Notes under the pieces: generated by a model | Database searches by the model: none | Seen by the model: only the letters and a program-made list of their open reading frames with translations | Told to the model about the DNA's origin: nothing | Position numbers and translations under genes: made by a program | Origin: Candidatus Nitrosopelagicus sp. | GTDB lineage: Archaea; Thermoproteota; Nitrososphaeria; Nitrososphaerales; Nitrosopumilaceae | Direction of reading: 5' to 3' | DNA length: 64,000 nucleotides | NCBI GenBank assembly: GCA_028343215.1 | Contig: JAOLYB010000003.1 | Coordinates: forward strand, 22,854-86,853 | In this document: piece by piece, positions 19,200 to 28,602 of the stretch | How the letters are laid out: every line of letters begins with the position of its first letter | Numbering within the stretch: position 1 is the stretch's first letter

Positions 19200-19628
19200 G
19201 TGATCTTTTGCATAATTTGCAAATTCATCTAAGACCGTTTTCATACTACTTTCAATCTTACTTTTAGCAAACATTCCCAAAATTTTGAGTCCACCAGATA
19301 ATACAAAATCAACTTCGATTGTAACCTTTGTCTGTTCTCCAACTTTTTCATATGTTTCATCAAAGACTGTACCTTTTGCTTGTCCATCCAGCATTTTGAC
19401 AATATGTCTATCTGGTTTTTCTACAACATGCTCTGTAGTAACGTTAACCGTTTTTCCTAGGAATCTCAATGTCTCAAAAATTATTGTTTTATTGCCATTT
19501 TTTTCAACTATTTTTAATTCTAGAAAATATTCTGGAAGAATTTTTGTAAACTTTTCATAATCTGTACTGATTGCAAAGAATACGTCTCTATCAATGTCAA
19601 CTAATTTTGTAAATGAAAATTTTGGCAT
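19191..19628 (-). CDS. SRPBCC (START/polyketide cyclase-like) protein
   Basis: 145 aa; FTKLVDIDRDVFFAISTDYEKFTKILPEYF typical Coq10/START-type N-terminus. Confidence 0.7.
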   Translation of the reverse strand: MPKFSFTKLVDIDRDVFFAISTDYEKFTKILPEYFLELKIVEKNGNKTIIFETLRFLGKTVNVTTEHVVEKPDRHIVKMLDGQAKGTVFDETYEKVGEQTKVTIEVDFVLSGGLKILGMFAKSKIESSMKTVLDEFANYAKDHSK

Positions 19629-19735
19629 ATCTTTTTTGGTAATTTATTGAATTAAAGTCTAAAGATGGCAATGTTAGGCACTAGTTGACCAATTAGCACT
19701 TGCTTATATATTGTAATTGCGTCCAATGTTTAATG

Positions 19736-20701
19736 AAAGCACTACTCGCGGGAATTGCAGGCGTTTTACTACTGACCTCTATGGTTGGCAGTGTTGATGC
19801 TACTAATGTCCCTGATTGGGTAAAAAATAATGCAGGATGGTGGGCAGAAGGCCAAATTGACGACGCTGCATTTGTTTCTGGTGTTCAATACATGATTGAA
19901 AATGGAATAATCAATGTTCCATCAACTACCAGAAGTTCAGGTGCCTCTGATACCATTCCGGCTTGGGTAAAGAACAATGCTGGCTGGTGGGCAGACGGTA
20001 CACTAACTGAAAATGAGTTTGTTAATGCACTTCAATATTTGATAAAGATGGGTATAATGCAAGTTAGCCCAAGCGCTGTAAGTGATGACGGTGCATCAAA
20101 ATCACAATATCAATCCACCCCTAAAGAAACTACTAAATCACAATCATCTGGCAACGCAGATCTTGATGAAATGTTAGCCAAATGTCAAGGCGGTGAAAAC
20201 AAAAGAGAAATCCGCGAATGTGAGAAAGTAATCAAAGATGAATACAAATTAAAAACATACCAGAACAGTGGTGAGAAATTCCAACTTGGTAATGTTGCAT
20301 ACTATTATGTAGCAGATTTCAAAGAGGAAACTCGAAAGGGAGTTAAAGAATACAACAACATTGCATACACTGCAACAGGACAACCCCTCCTAAACTTACA
20401 AATGATGGTTCAAAACACTGGTTCCTCAAACGAGACACTAATGTGCACTAGCCCATCCATATGTAATTACACTGTATGGGATGGAGGAAAAAAATGGGTA
20501 AACTCTGGTTCTGACTTTACATCCGGTAACGTCGTACTAAAACCAGGACAAGCCAAATTTGTCAATATCTTATGGGGACCTGCAATAGGTTATGGTAGTT
20601 ATGAAAACTTTGAATATGATTCAGGCAAGGATTACTATTTACGAATTGCAGAACCATTTGGTAACTTGGATCTTCCATTGAATCTTATTGTTGTACCATA
20701 A
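19736..20701 (+). CDS. Secreted protein with two NAGWW-type repeats
   Basis: Signal peptide MKALLAGIAGVLLLTSMVGSVDA; VPDWVKNNAGWWAEGQIDDAAFVSGVQYMIENGII and IPAWVKNNAGWWADGTLTENEFVNALQYLIKMGIM. Confidence 0.8.
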   Translation, partial: KALLAGIAGVLLLTSMVGSVDATNVPDWVKNNAGWWAEGQIDDAAFVSGVQYMIENGIINVPSTTRSSGASDTIPAWVKNNAGWWADGTLTENEFVNALQYLIKMGIMQVSPSAVSDDGASKSQYQSTPKETTKSQSSGNADLDEMLAKCQGGENKREIRECEKVIKDEYKLKTYQNSGEKFQLGNVAYYYVADFKEETRKGVKEYNNIAYTATGQPLLNLQMMVQNTGSSNETLMCTSPSICNYTVWDGGKKWVNSGSDFTSGNVVLKPGQAKFVNILWGPAIGYGSYENFEYDSGKDYYLRIAEPFGNLDLPLNLIVVP

Positions 20702-20727
20702 CATCTCTCTTTTTCTTATGATAAAAA

Positions 20728-21015
20728 ATGTCTGATATAATTTGGGGAACTGTAACAAAAATCATTACAACAAACTCGTTTGAGATGAATGTTTCACATC
20801 AAAAGGATACCAATCAGGATAGCTATCAAGACGTAGAACAAATTCAGTTCACTGAAATTGATATTCCAAGTATTCCTGTAGATGAAAACTCTAGAAATAT
20901 TCCTCAAATTGAAGAAAGTCTCAATAATAAATTTGTAAAATGTGAAATCTCAGGCAGGAATTCTGAGAATAAACTCGTATGCACAGTCTCGCATTCGGGC
21001 GCTGGCGGATACTAA
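20728..21015 (+). CDS. Hypothetical protein, possibly SNase/OB-like
   Basis: 95 aa; IIWGTVTKIITTNSFEM beginning resembles SNase-like OB folds (weak). Confidence 0.55.
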   Translation: MSDIIWGTVTKIITTNSFEMNVSHQKDTNQDSYQDVEQIQFTEIDIPSIPVDENSRNIPQIEESLNNKFVKCEISGRNSENKLVCTVSHSGAGGY

Positions 21016-21761
21016 TGTGGACTCCAGAAATTTTAAATGAAACATCATCGTACGATGATTTGATTACTGGAAAAATTCCTGCTTTAATTATTCCAAAGGT
21101 TTTATCAAAATCTGATTGTATTTCTATATCCCGTAAAATTTTGAATATGTCTCAAAGAAATGACTCTTCAACAAAATTTGGTACATCTTTAAGTTCGCAC
21201 ATATATGAAAAGCAAAGATATTTTTCAAAATCAAAAAAATCAAATGAAATTTTAAAAAATTTGTTCTCCGAAAATATTTCACCTTTAACCTTCATGCAAC
21301 AAAAAATATCAAAATTATTTGGAAAAAAAATATACACTGCAACTGAAAATGGCAATGTTTACTCTGATGCTGTAATCAGAATACATGAGAGTGGAGATTC
21401 TGTACACCTTCATCGTGATAACTCTCATTTTGAGATGAGTGAATACAATGTAAGTCGATTCAAAAATCAATTATCTGCAATTCTTTATCTTCAATCTCCT
21501 GATGTGGGTGGAGAATTAACAATTTTTCATAAAATGTGGTCTAAAAAAGATGAAATGATGAGAGAGCCAGAATTTGGCTATTCTTCAGATTTGATTAGAG
21601 GTGTTTATCAAACAAAAATAAGACCTATCGTTGGAAATATGGTTATTTTAAATCCAAAATTTTATCACCAGATTGAATCTATATCTGGATTAAAATCTCG
21701 CATAACGTTGACTTTCTTTTTTGGAGAATCATCAAAAGATTCTTTTAATTCTTGGACCTAA
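21015..21761 (+). CDS. 2-oxoglutarate/Fe(II) oxygenase (prolyl 4-hydroxylase-like)
   Basis: VIRIHESGDSVHLHRDNSHFE...AILYLQSPDVGGELTIFHKMW...GNMVILNPKFYHQIESISGLKSRITLTFFFG: HxD...H and RxT-type end; ATG 21015 overlaps the upstream stop. Confidence 0.78.
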   Translation: MWTPEILNETSSYDDLITGKIPALIIPKVLSKSDCISISRKILNMSQRNDSSTKFGTSLSSHIYEKQRYFSKSKKSNEILKNLFSENISPLTFMQQKISKLFGKKIYTATENGNVYSDAVIRIHESGDSVHLHRDNSHFEMSEYNVSRFKNQLSAILYLQSPDVGGELTIFHKMWSKKDEMMREPEFGYSSDLIRGVYQTKIRPIVGNMVILNPKFYHQIESISGLKSRITLTFFFGESSKDSFNSWT

Positions 21762-22094
21762 CTATTTAACAAATATTTCCATAGTATCAAACTTGTGTTG
21801 ACTGTTTGCAATTTCAAAAAATATTATGTCTGAGTCTATTTCTACCCATTTTGATTGTCCTTTGAATTTTATATGATCTTGTACGTATACTCCTGATGGT
21901 CCTGACACTCTCACTAGTATTTCATCGTCAGTAACTCCCATTACTGAAAATGGAACTTTGATAATCTTTTCATTATTTTCTGCATGAATTTTGATAGGAT
22001 ACTCCTTTTCGTGAAATACAGCTTTACCTTGGAAACTGTCTCCGTTTGCATTAAGATATTTGATTTTTAGTTTGAATGGTAATTTTAGCTCCAT
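21762..22094 (-). CDS. Hypothetical protein
   Basis: Internal Met start (MELKLPFKLKIKYLN) preferred over the track start 22151. Confidence 0.6.
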   Translation of the reverse strand: MELKLPFKLKIKYLNANGDSFQGKAVFHEKEYPIKIHAENNEKIIKVPFSVMGVTDDEILVRVSGPSGVYVQDHIKFKGQSKWVEIDSDIIFFEIANSQHKFDTMEIFVK

Positions 22095-22228
22095 GATACC
22101 ACCCATCAAAACTGTGTATTTAACAAACGTAAAAAAATTCCTTGTTAGCACTAGTATTTGTGACTAGATTTGACTACTATGTAAAATCAACATTCATGCG
22201 TTAAATCTTCAAACATTGATAGGTAATC

Positions 22229-22942
22229 ATGCAGAAAATTATCTTTATTGGATTGTTTTGTTTGTTGATGCTTCCTGCATCTGCATTTGGCCATAAATTA
22301 ATTCCTACAGATGGAACGAATACAGATTATGAATCTGCATTGGAAATTCCAGATCCTGTTATTTCTTGGGCAATGTACGAAGAATTGGAAGGCAACGCAT
22401 TGTTTTACAAATTTGATGCAGAAAAAGATGACAGACTTTTCAGTAGTATTGTTATTCCAAAGCTAGATAATTTAGAAAAATTCACTCCTTCGCTTGTATT
22501 GATAGGACCTTCAACATTTCTTGACCTGGTGGATGAGCTAAAGGTACTAGATACTGACAAAAATTTCAATTATCCTATTCCAGAAGGTTACGATGCATAT
22601 GTTTTTGATTATAATGGTTCTATACCTTCAACAGAATTCTATGAACCCTTTGGTCAAATCACATATTGGGAACGTCAAGAAATTGATCTTGAGATAGAAG
22701 CACCTGGTACATACTACATGGCAGTATTTGATAAAACAGGTTCCTCTGGAAAACTGGCGCTTGCTATAGGATATGTGGAGGATTTCTCTGGAAATGATTT
22801 TGTAACCGTATTGCCAAACGCATGGCTTGAATCAAGATATTTCTCTGAAGACTTTACACCTCTTGTAATATTTGTTGGAATTATATCTGGTATATTTGCC
22901 CTAATTGGTTTTTCAATATATAGAAAAATTAAACGAAAATAA
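22229..22942 (+). CDS. Secreted, C-terminally anchored surface protein
   Basis: Signal peptide, ectodomain, C-terminal TM and basic tail (YRKIKRK). Confidence 0.7.
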   Translation: MQKIIFIGLFCLLMLPASAFGHKLIPTDGTNTDYESALEIPDPVISWAMYEELEGNALFYKFDAEKDDRLFSSIVIPKLDNLEKFTPSLVLIGPSTFLDLVDELKVLDTDKNFNYPIPEGYDAYVFDYNGSIPSTEFYEPFGQITYWERQEIDLEIEAPGTYYMAVFDKTGSSGKLALAIGYVEDFSGNDFVTVLPNAWLESRYFSEDFTPLVIFVGIISGIFALIGFSIYRKIKRK

Positions 22943-22971
22943 ATATTATCTAGGAAATATTATTCTAATCA

Positions 22972-23460
22972 GTGGAAAACAAATTCCAAAAAATGTTGGA
23001 ACAAGCATCCGATCTTGCTGAAGATCAGGAATATGACGAAGCCATTCTTCTTTATGATAAAGTTCTTCATTCTGATCCAAAAAATATCCCTGCATTATTA
23101 GACAAGGCTGCTACATTACAACGAATGGGAAAAAATTCACAATCTTTTCAGACTTATAATTCTGCTTTAAAGGAAGATTCAAAAAATTTGGATGCGTTAA
23201 TTGGAAAAGGAACATTGCTTCATGCCAAATCTAAATTTTTAGATGCCATAGAGTGTTATGATTCTGCATTAAAAATCAAACCTCGTTTCGCAATGGCGCT
23301 TGCATGCAAGGGTATGTCTTTGGGTGAGATGGGTGAGCTCGATTCTGCTCTGGTTTGCTTCAAAAAGGCGCTTACAATTGACAAGGACTATGATTTAGCA
23401 AATATGGGCAAACAAAAGGCGTTAGAACTACTAAAATCACAAAAATCTAAAAAATATTAA
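22972..23460 (+). CDS. TPR-repeat protein
   Basis: 162 aa, tandem TPR units (YDEAILLYDKVLHSDPKNIPALLDKA; FLDAIECYDSALKIKPRFAMALACKG); probable GTG start. Confidence 0.88.
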   Translation: MENKFQKMLEQASDLAEDQEYDEAILLYDKVLHSDPKNIPALLDKAATLQRMGKNSQSFQTYNSALKEDSKNLDALIGKGTLLHAKSKFLDAIECYDSALKIKPRFAMALACKGMSLGEMGELDSALVCFKKALTIDKDYDLANMGKQKALELLKSQKSKKY

Positions 23461-23614
23461 CATCGCCTGGTGCGGGACCTCTCTTCTTATCATGAAATTC
23501 AAAATAATCCTTATGCTTTGTTTCCTGATGTTCTCGTAGATTATCATAGTCATCAAATGTATCATGGCACAAAAAGCACTTTGGTTTATCCTCGTCAACT
23601 AACGGTAACACCAT
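23447..23614 (-). CDS. C2H2 zinc-finger microprotein (55 aa), not in ORF track
   Basis: Reverse strand reads MVLPLVDEDKPKCFLCHDTFDDYDNLREHQETKHKDYFEFHDKKRGPAPGDVNIF*: Cx2C-x12-Hx4H. Confidence 0.75.
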   Translation of the reverse strand: MVLPLVDEDKPKCFLCHDTFDDYDNLREHQETKHKDYFEFHDKKRGPAPGDVNIF

Positions 23615-23665
23615 ACTAAATCTTGGTTTGCATTGTTTTATATTTTCACTGTTATCAAGTGAAAC

Positions 23666-24766
23666 ATGTTAGAAGAGTTGGTTGGGACTTCAACTGCAAT
23701 TGAACATGCCATAAATGGTGAAGAACTAACATTTGATGATGGTATGGAGATCCTAAATGATGATAATCTTCATGTCGTTGGTGCCGCAGCTGATATTGTA
23801 AGAAAAAAACTTGTAGGAGATACTGTTTCATTTGCTGCCTCATACTACATGAATTATACAAATTTGTGTGCTGCCAGTTGTCAAATGTGTGCATTTTATC
23901 GTAAAGGTGATGAAGATGACGCTTACACACTTACTCCTGATCAAATAGAAAAAAGAGTTGCAGCTGCAAAAGATTTGGGTGCAACTGAAGTACACATTGT
24001 AGGAGGGTTTCATCCTGATTTACAACTTGACTATTACGAACAAATGATGTCTGCTATAAAACAAAAACATCCTGATATGACCATTAAGGCATTCACTGCA
24101 GCAGAAATTTTCTTTCTCTCAAAATTAACAAAAAACTCTGTCACTGAAATTTTATCTAGACTAAAAGATGCAGGTCTTGACTCAATGCCTGGAGGCGGAG
24201 CTGAATTATTCCATCCTGATGTTAGAACAAAAATCATTCGAGGAAAGTGTACTGGCCAACAATGGCTTGATACCATCGAAGTTGCACATAATCTTGGAAT
24301 TAAAAGCAACGTTACAATGCTTTATGGTCATATAGAAAAACCAGAACACATAGTTGATCATCTCATAAAGATTAGAGAGTTACAAAAAAAGACTAATGGA
24401 TTTATCACTTTGATTCCACTAAAGTTCAGTCTAGATAATACTGAGCTTGAAAAGGAACACAAGGTGGAACATGAATCCTCTTCTATCTATGATCTGAAAA
24501 TTATTGCATTATCTAGACTAATGCTGGCACAGACACTCAAGAATATTTCTGTATACTGGGTTGCATATGGAACAAAACTCGCTCAAGTTGCATTATCACA
24601 TGGAGGAAATGATTTGGTGGGAACTGCATTTTCTGAGGAAATTTATCGTGCAGCGGGGAAACCTACCAACTCTTCATTATTGGAATTAGCAAATTTAGCA
24701 AAAGAGATTGGTCGTACTCCTATTCAACGAAATACATTCTTTAAAACACTTCAAACCTTCACTTAG
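23666..24766 (+). CDS. Radical SAM protein of the MqnE/MqnC/CofH family (futalosine menaquinone pathway)
   Basis: NYTNLCAASCQMCAFYRKGDEDDAYTLT: Cx3Cx2C cluster; VGGFHPDLQLDYYEQM and GGGAELFHPDVRTKI typical of MqnE/MqnC. Confidence 0.85.
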   Translation: MLEELVGTSTAIEHAINGEELTFDDGMEILNDDNLHVVGAAADIVRKKLVGDTVSFAASYYMNYTNLCAASCQMCAFYRKGDEDDAYTLTPDQIEKRVAAAKDLGATEVHIVGGFHPDLQLDYYEQMMSAIKQKHPDMTIKAFTAAEIFFLSKLTKNSVTEILSRLKDAGLDSMPGGGAELFHPDVRTKIIRGKCTGQQWLDTIEVAHNLGIKSNVTMLYGHIEKPEHIVDHLIKIRELQKKTNGFITLIPLKFSLDNTELEKEHKVEHESSSIYDLKIIALSRLMLAQTLKNISVYWVAYGTKLAQVALSHGGNDLVGTAFSEEIYRAAGKPTNSSLLELANLAKEIGRTPIQRNTFFKTLQTFT

Positions 24767-25040
24767 TTGCAGGTTTCTTTTCTGTTTTCTTTGCACCGCC
24801 TTTTCTTTTTCTGCGTGCCCCAAAACTAATCAAAACTAGTAAAAATCCAATACCAACCAAAATACCTGAAAGTGTTTTAAAATCTTCATTTTCTCTTTCA
24901 TTAACCATAAACTCGTACTTTTCTTCTTCAGTCATTCCTTCTCTGCCAATTGGTGTCATGTCTGTTAGTATTCCTGAAAGTACCATTCCAACGACAATCA
25001 TAGATACGCCTCCTGCTAAAATTCTTTTATCTACTAACAT
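24759..25040 (-). CDS. Small two-TM membrane protein
   Basis: Two hydrophobic segments and a Lys-rich C-terminus. Confidence 0.65.
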   Translation of the reverse strand: MLVDKRILAGGVSMIVVGMVLSGILTDMTPIGREGMTEEEKYEFMVNERENEDFKTLSGILVGIGFLLVLISFGARRKRKGGAKKTEKKPATK

Positions 25041-25092
25041 AACTTCATTTAGGAAATGTAGATTTAATATATAATTCTGAAAAACACATCAT

Positions 25093-26058
25093 ATGTCACA
25101 ACTCCCCCATTTCACAAGTAAGGTATTTCTGGCTCCAATGGCTGGCGTAAGTGATCCTGCACTACGTATAATGTGTAAAAGGATGGGTGCAGGACTTGTT
25201 GTTACAGAATTAACTAGCGTAAATGCGATAGTTGCTAAACATGAACAATTAGAATCTGAATCAAAAAATATTACTGAATTTATTGAATTTTCTGAAAAAG
25301 AACGTCCGTTATCTGTTCAATTATTTGGCTCTGATATCATTGCATTAGAAAAGGCTGCAAAAATTGTAGAACCTCACTTTGACATGATTGATTACAATAT
25401 GGGGTGTCCTGCTCCTCATATTACAAAACAAATGGCAGGTGGTGCATTATTACAAAACTCTGATTTAACTCGCGAAATATTTAGAACCTTAGTAAATACT
25501 GTGAAAAAACCCATATCGCTAAAAATGAGAATGGGTGTCACTGAAGAAAATACATCTCTATTCTTAGAAATCTCAAAAATTGCAGAACAAGAAGGAATAC
25601 AATTAATGACATTACATCCACGAACTGTCTCTCAGGGATACTCTGGGCATTCAGACTGGGATATGATTAAAAAATTAAAACAAAATGTTTCTGTTCCTGT
25701 AGTTGGAAATGGTGATATCACCTCTCCTGAAATTGCTAAAAAAGTTCTTGATTATACTGGATGTGATTATTTAATGGTTGGAAGAGGTGCAATGGGCAAC
25801 CCATTCATTTTTGAGCAGATTAATGATTTTCTTGAAGATGGTACATACAAACAGTATTCCCTTACCGATAGGCTTGAAGCATTTGTCACATACCTAGAAT
25901 TGACAGAAAAATATAACATTAGATTTGCAAATATCAAGCAACAGGCTATCCGATTTACAAAAGGAACTGTTGGGGGAGGGCAACTTCGGAATAGACTAAG
26001 TGCTGCAAAAACTACAGATGATCTTAAAGAACTATTATTGCAGAAAGTGACAGTCTAA
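25093..26058 (+). CDS. dus: tRNA-dihydrouridine synthase
   Basis: FLAPMAGVSDPALR, DYNMGCPAPHITKQMAGGALL, LKMRMG, LHPRTVSQGYSG, VGNGDI. Confidence 0.95.
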   Translation: MSQLPHFTSKVFLAPMAGVSDPALRIMCKRMGAGLVVTELTSVNAIVAKHEQLESESKNITEFIEFSEKERPLSVQLFGSDIIALEKAAKIVEPHFDMIDYNMGCPAPHITKQMAGGALLQNSDLTREIFRTLVNTVKKPISLKMRMGVTEENTSLFLEISKIAEQEGIQLMTLHPRTVSQGYSGHSDWDMIKKLKQNVSVPVVGNGDITSPEIAKKVLDYTGCDYLMVGRGAMGNPFIFEQINDFLEDGTYKQYSLTDRLEAFVTYLELTEKYNIRFANIKQQAIRFTKGTVGGGQLRNRLSAAKTTDDLKELLLQKVTV

Positions 26059-26277
26059 TTACTTGTAAAGGTCAAACTCTGGACTTCTTTGTTGACTTTT
26101 TACTTCTGACATTACTGCTTTAACAACCTCATTGTGATTGTATGTCAAATGTCTCAAGAATTTTGCTGATACATCTGCTCTTGTCTCGTCGTCTGCAAAA
26201 AGCATCTCTTCAGATGACAATTCTGTCATCATCTCTTTGCATTCAACACAAGGATCAAAGTCTAGGTAAAGCTTCAT
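26059..26277 (-). CDS. Hypothetical protein
   Basis: MKLYLDFDPCVECKEMMTEL..., internal Met start preferred. Confidence 0.55.
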   Translation of the reverse strand: MKLYLDFDPCVECKEMMTELSSEEMLFADDETRADVSAKFLRHLTYNHNEVVKAVMSEVKSQQRSPEFDLYK

Positions 26278-26477
26278 GGACAGTTTATGACTCTGCATAA
26301 TAAATACTAGATGTTGACTTGATAGGCTCAGAACTAGAATTCTTCGTCATCAATGAAAAGTCCAGAGTAATCATATGTTGAATCATTATTTTGGTTTGTT
26401 TTCATGTATAGAGTAAGTGAATTTTGAATATAAGCAATATGAACAATTTATCTTTGATTCTTTTTTTTAGAAAATAA

Positions 26478-26732
26478 TTGGTACATATACAAAATCCCAC
26501 ATGGTTTTTCATTGGAATCATTTTATTGATTCTAGGTTCATTCATTATGCTTTTTGATTATCCACAAATCCAATATTTTGATAAGATTGAGCCTGAAATG
26601 TATGCGACCTTGGAATCTGAACAAAAAGAAATTCACAATAGATTGAAAATTGAATTCTCAATTGGAATTGTTATTCTCTTGGCAGGTATGGCATTGTTTG
26701 TTACCTCGTTTTTTAGAAATTCTAAAAAATAA
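26478..26732 (+). CDS. Small two-TM membrane protein
   Basis: 84 aa with two hydrophobic helices. Confidence 0.6.
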   Translation: MVHIQNPTWFFIGIILLILGSFIMLFDYPQIQYFDKIEPEMYATLESEQKEIHNRLKIEFSIGIVILLAGMALFVTSFFRNSKK

Positions 26733-27563
26733 TTAAAGTGGTTTTGAAATTTTTAACTCAAACTCAGGAACAAGTCCCTTTTCTTTTGCCATCTTAAACA
26801 TCAATTTTACAGCCTTTTCTCCTGGTTCTCCCATATCTACAGTTACCTCATTAACATACATGAGTACAAATTTTTCAATCAATTCTCTTGATTTTCCTCT
26901 ACTGTATTTCATTGCATAATCAATTCCATCTTTTATGTTATTTCTTGCAAATTTGATGGATTCTTGTAAATACAAGTCAAATTTGTTAATTAATTCTGGA
27001 CCAAGTTCTTCATTCATCACATTAACTCCTAATGGAACTGGCAATCCTCCGGATTCTTTATCCCACCATTCCCCTACATCTAGAATTTTTTGTATCCCCT
27101 CTTCTTTAAATGATAATTGTGTTTCATGAATTACCAATCCAACATCAACCTTGCCACTTCTCACAGCTTCTGGAATATCACTAAAGTTCATTTCGACATA
27201 ATCAAATTTACCAATCATTAATTGTAACAACAAATATGCCGAAGTCATCTCTCCTGGAATGGCAATCTTTGATTTTTTTATCTCTTCAATTGTCATAGGT
27301 TTTGTTGCAGTAACAATTGGTCCATAGTTAATTCCAAAACTTCCACCGCTTCTTAACATAACATAATTTGGAATGTGCGCACATGCATGAACTGAAACTG
27401 CGGTAACATCTAATTCTGGATTCTTTGCTTTTCTATTCAATTTTTCAATATCTTCTATAACATGAGTGACGTTAAAGTCATCTGATTTTACTTTACCCGT
27501 AAACATTGCATAAAACATGAATGCGTCATCTGAATCTGGTGTATGTCCTACAGAAATATCCAC
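26733..27563 (-). CDS. mqnD: MqnD-like 1,4-dihydroxy-6-naphthoate synthase (MqnA/MqnD family)
   Basis: VGHTPDSDDAFMFYAMFTGKV...AIPGEMTSAYLLLQL...VDVGLVIHETQLSF. Confidence 0.87.
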   Translation of the reverse strand: MDISVGHTPDSDDAFMFYAMFTGKVKSDDFNVTHVIEDIEKLNRKAKNPELDVTAVSVHACAHIPNYVMLRSGGSFGINYGPIVTATKPMTIEEIKKSKIAIPGEMTSAYLLLQLMIGKFDYVEMNFSDIPEAVRSGKVDVGLVIHETQLSFKEEGIQKILDVGEWWDKESGGLPVPLGVNVMNEELGPELINKFDLYLQESIKFARNNIKDGIDYAMKYSRGKSRELIEKFVLMYVNEVTVDMGEPGEKAVKLMFKMAKEKGLVPEFELKISKPL

Positions 27564-27643
27564 AATTTTGAAGGATCTTTGTCGTAATAATAACCAAAGT
27601 TTTCTTGATATATAATAAATAACATGTAGTTGTATAGTTATTT

Positions 27644-27763
27644 ATGATCTGCTCTAGCTGTGAGAATCATAGACACTTTGAGTGTATTGATTGCCAAAAT
27701 AATCACACCACTGAGCTTTGTAGCTGTGATTGCCATTTAACAGAGCATGAACATGACGATTAG
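27644..27763 (+). CDS. Cys/His-rich microprotein (39 aa), not in ORF track
   Basis: Read from DNA: MICSSCENHRHFECIDCQNNHTTELCSCDCHLTEHEHDD*; 7 Cys and 6 His in 39 residues. Confidence 0.65.
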   Translation: MICSSCENHRHFECIDCQNNHTTELCSCDCHLTEHEHDD

Positions 27764-27794
27764 TATAATTAGTTCAAAAAAATAATTTTCTACT

Positions 27795-28205
27795 ATGGAA
27801 GACGATCCTCATTCTGATGAAGAAATTTTAGAAATTTTAAAGATGAAAAAAATTGCAGTTGTAGGGATGTCAAAAAATCCCGATAAGGCTGCACATTATG
27901 TACCAAAATATCTACATGAAAATGGATATGACATCACTCCTGTAAATCCAAATGCAGATGTTATACTGAAAAAACAGTGCTATGATGTGATTACTGATGT
28001 GCCTGATGATGTTGACATTGTAGATGTATTTCGACCATCAGATCAGGTAATGCCAATAATAAAAGAAGCAATAAAGAAAAAACCCAAAGTCATTTGGCTT
28101 CAAGAGGGAATTCATAATGAAGAAGCAGAAAAACTAGCGAAAGATGCTGGAATTGATGTTGTTTACAATAGATGCATGTTGGCAGAACATAGTCGGTTAT
28201 CATAA
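27795..28205 (+). CDS. CoA-binding domain protein (YccU-like)
   Basis: KIAVVGMSKNPDKAAHYVPKYLHENGYDITPVNPNAD...IDVVYNRCMLAEH. Confidence 0.92.
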   Translation: MEDDPHSDEEILEILKMKKIAVVGMSKNPDKAAHYVPKYLHENGYDITPVNPNADVILKKQCYDVITDVPDDVDIVDVFRPSDQVMPIIKEAIKKKPKVIWLQEGIHNEEAEKLAKDAGIDVVYNRCMLAEHSRLS

Positions 28206-28570
28206 TGTCTGATAATTCATTTCAAGCATTTTATGACGAGCTACAACTTTTAGTAGAAAAATTTGAGAAAAAACAGACTCAGATAAAGATGGAATCAAAT
28301 CTCGAATATGACTCTGTAAAAATTTTTGGTGAAAAAATGGATTCTGTCACAAGAGCAAAACTTGGGGTAGATGATGCGGCAGAATTGGCATACACAACTG
28401 CAGAGCATCATCCATACTGGGCCGTTTTGTACAATTGTACTGAAATCACAAAAACAATGCTTGAAAAATGGCATGATGAAATCACTCCTGAAGAATTAGA
28501 CGAGATTAAATGGAATCTAAAAGAAATTCAAAATTCAATATCAAATATAGAAAACAAACTCAAAAAATAA
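28205..28570 (+). CDS. Hypothetical; possibly pterin-4a-carbinolamine dehydratase-like
   Basis: TTAEHHPYWAVLYNCTEITKTM resembles the PCD xHHPxWxxxYN segment (weak). Confidence 0.5.
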   Translation: MSDNSFQAFYDELQLLVEKFEKKQTQIKMESNLEYDSVKIFGEKMDSVTRAKLGVDDAAELAYTTAEHHPYWAVLYNCTEITKTMLEKWHDEITPEELDEIKWNLKEIQNSISNIENKLKK

Positions 28571-28602
28571 TCAGATAAATACAATAAAATGGAAAATAAT
28601 TC

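Noticed and set aside
26334-26405. 23-aa minus ORF MKTNQNNDSTYDYSGLFIDDEEF
   Set aside because: Protein-like composition but too short to support without conservation data.
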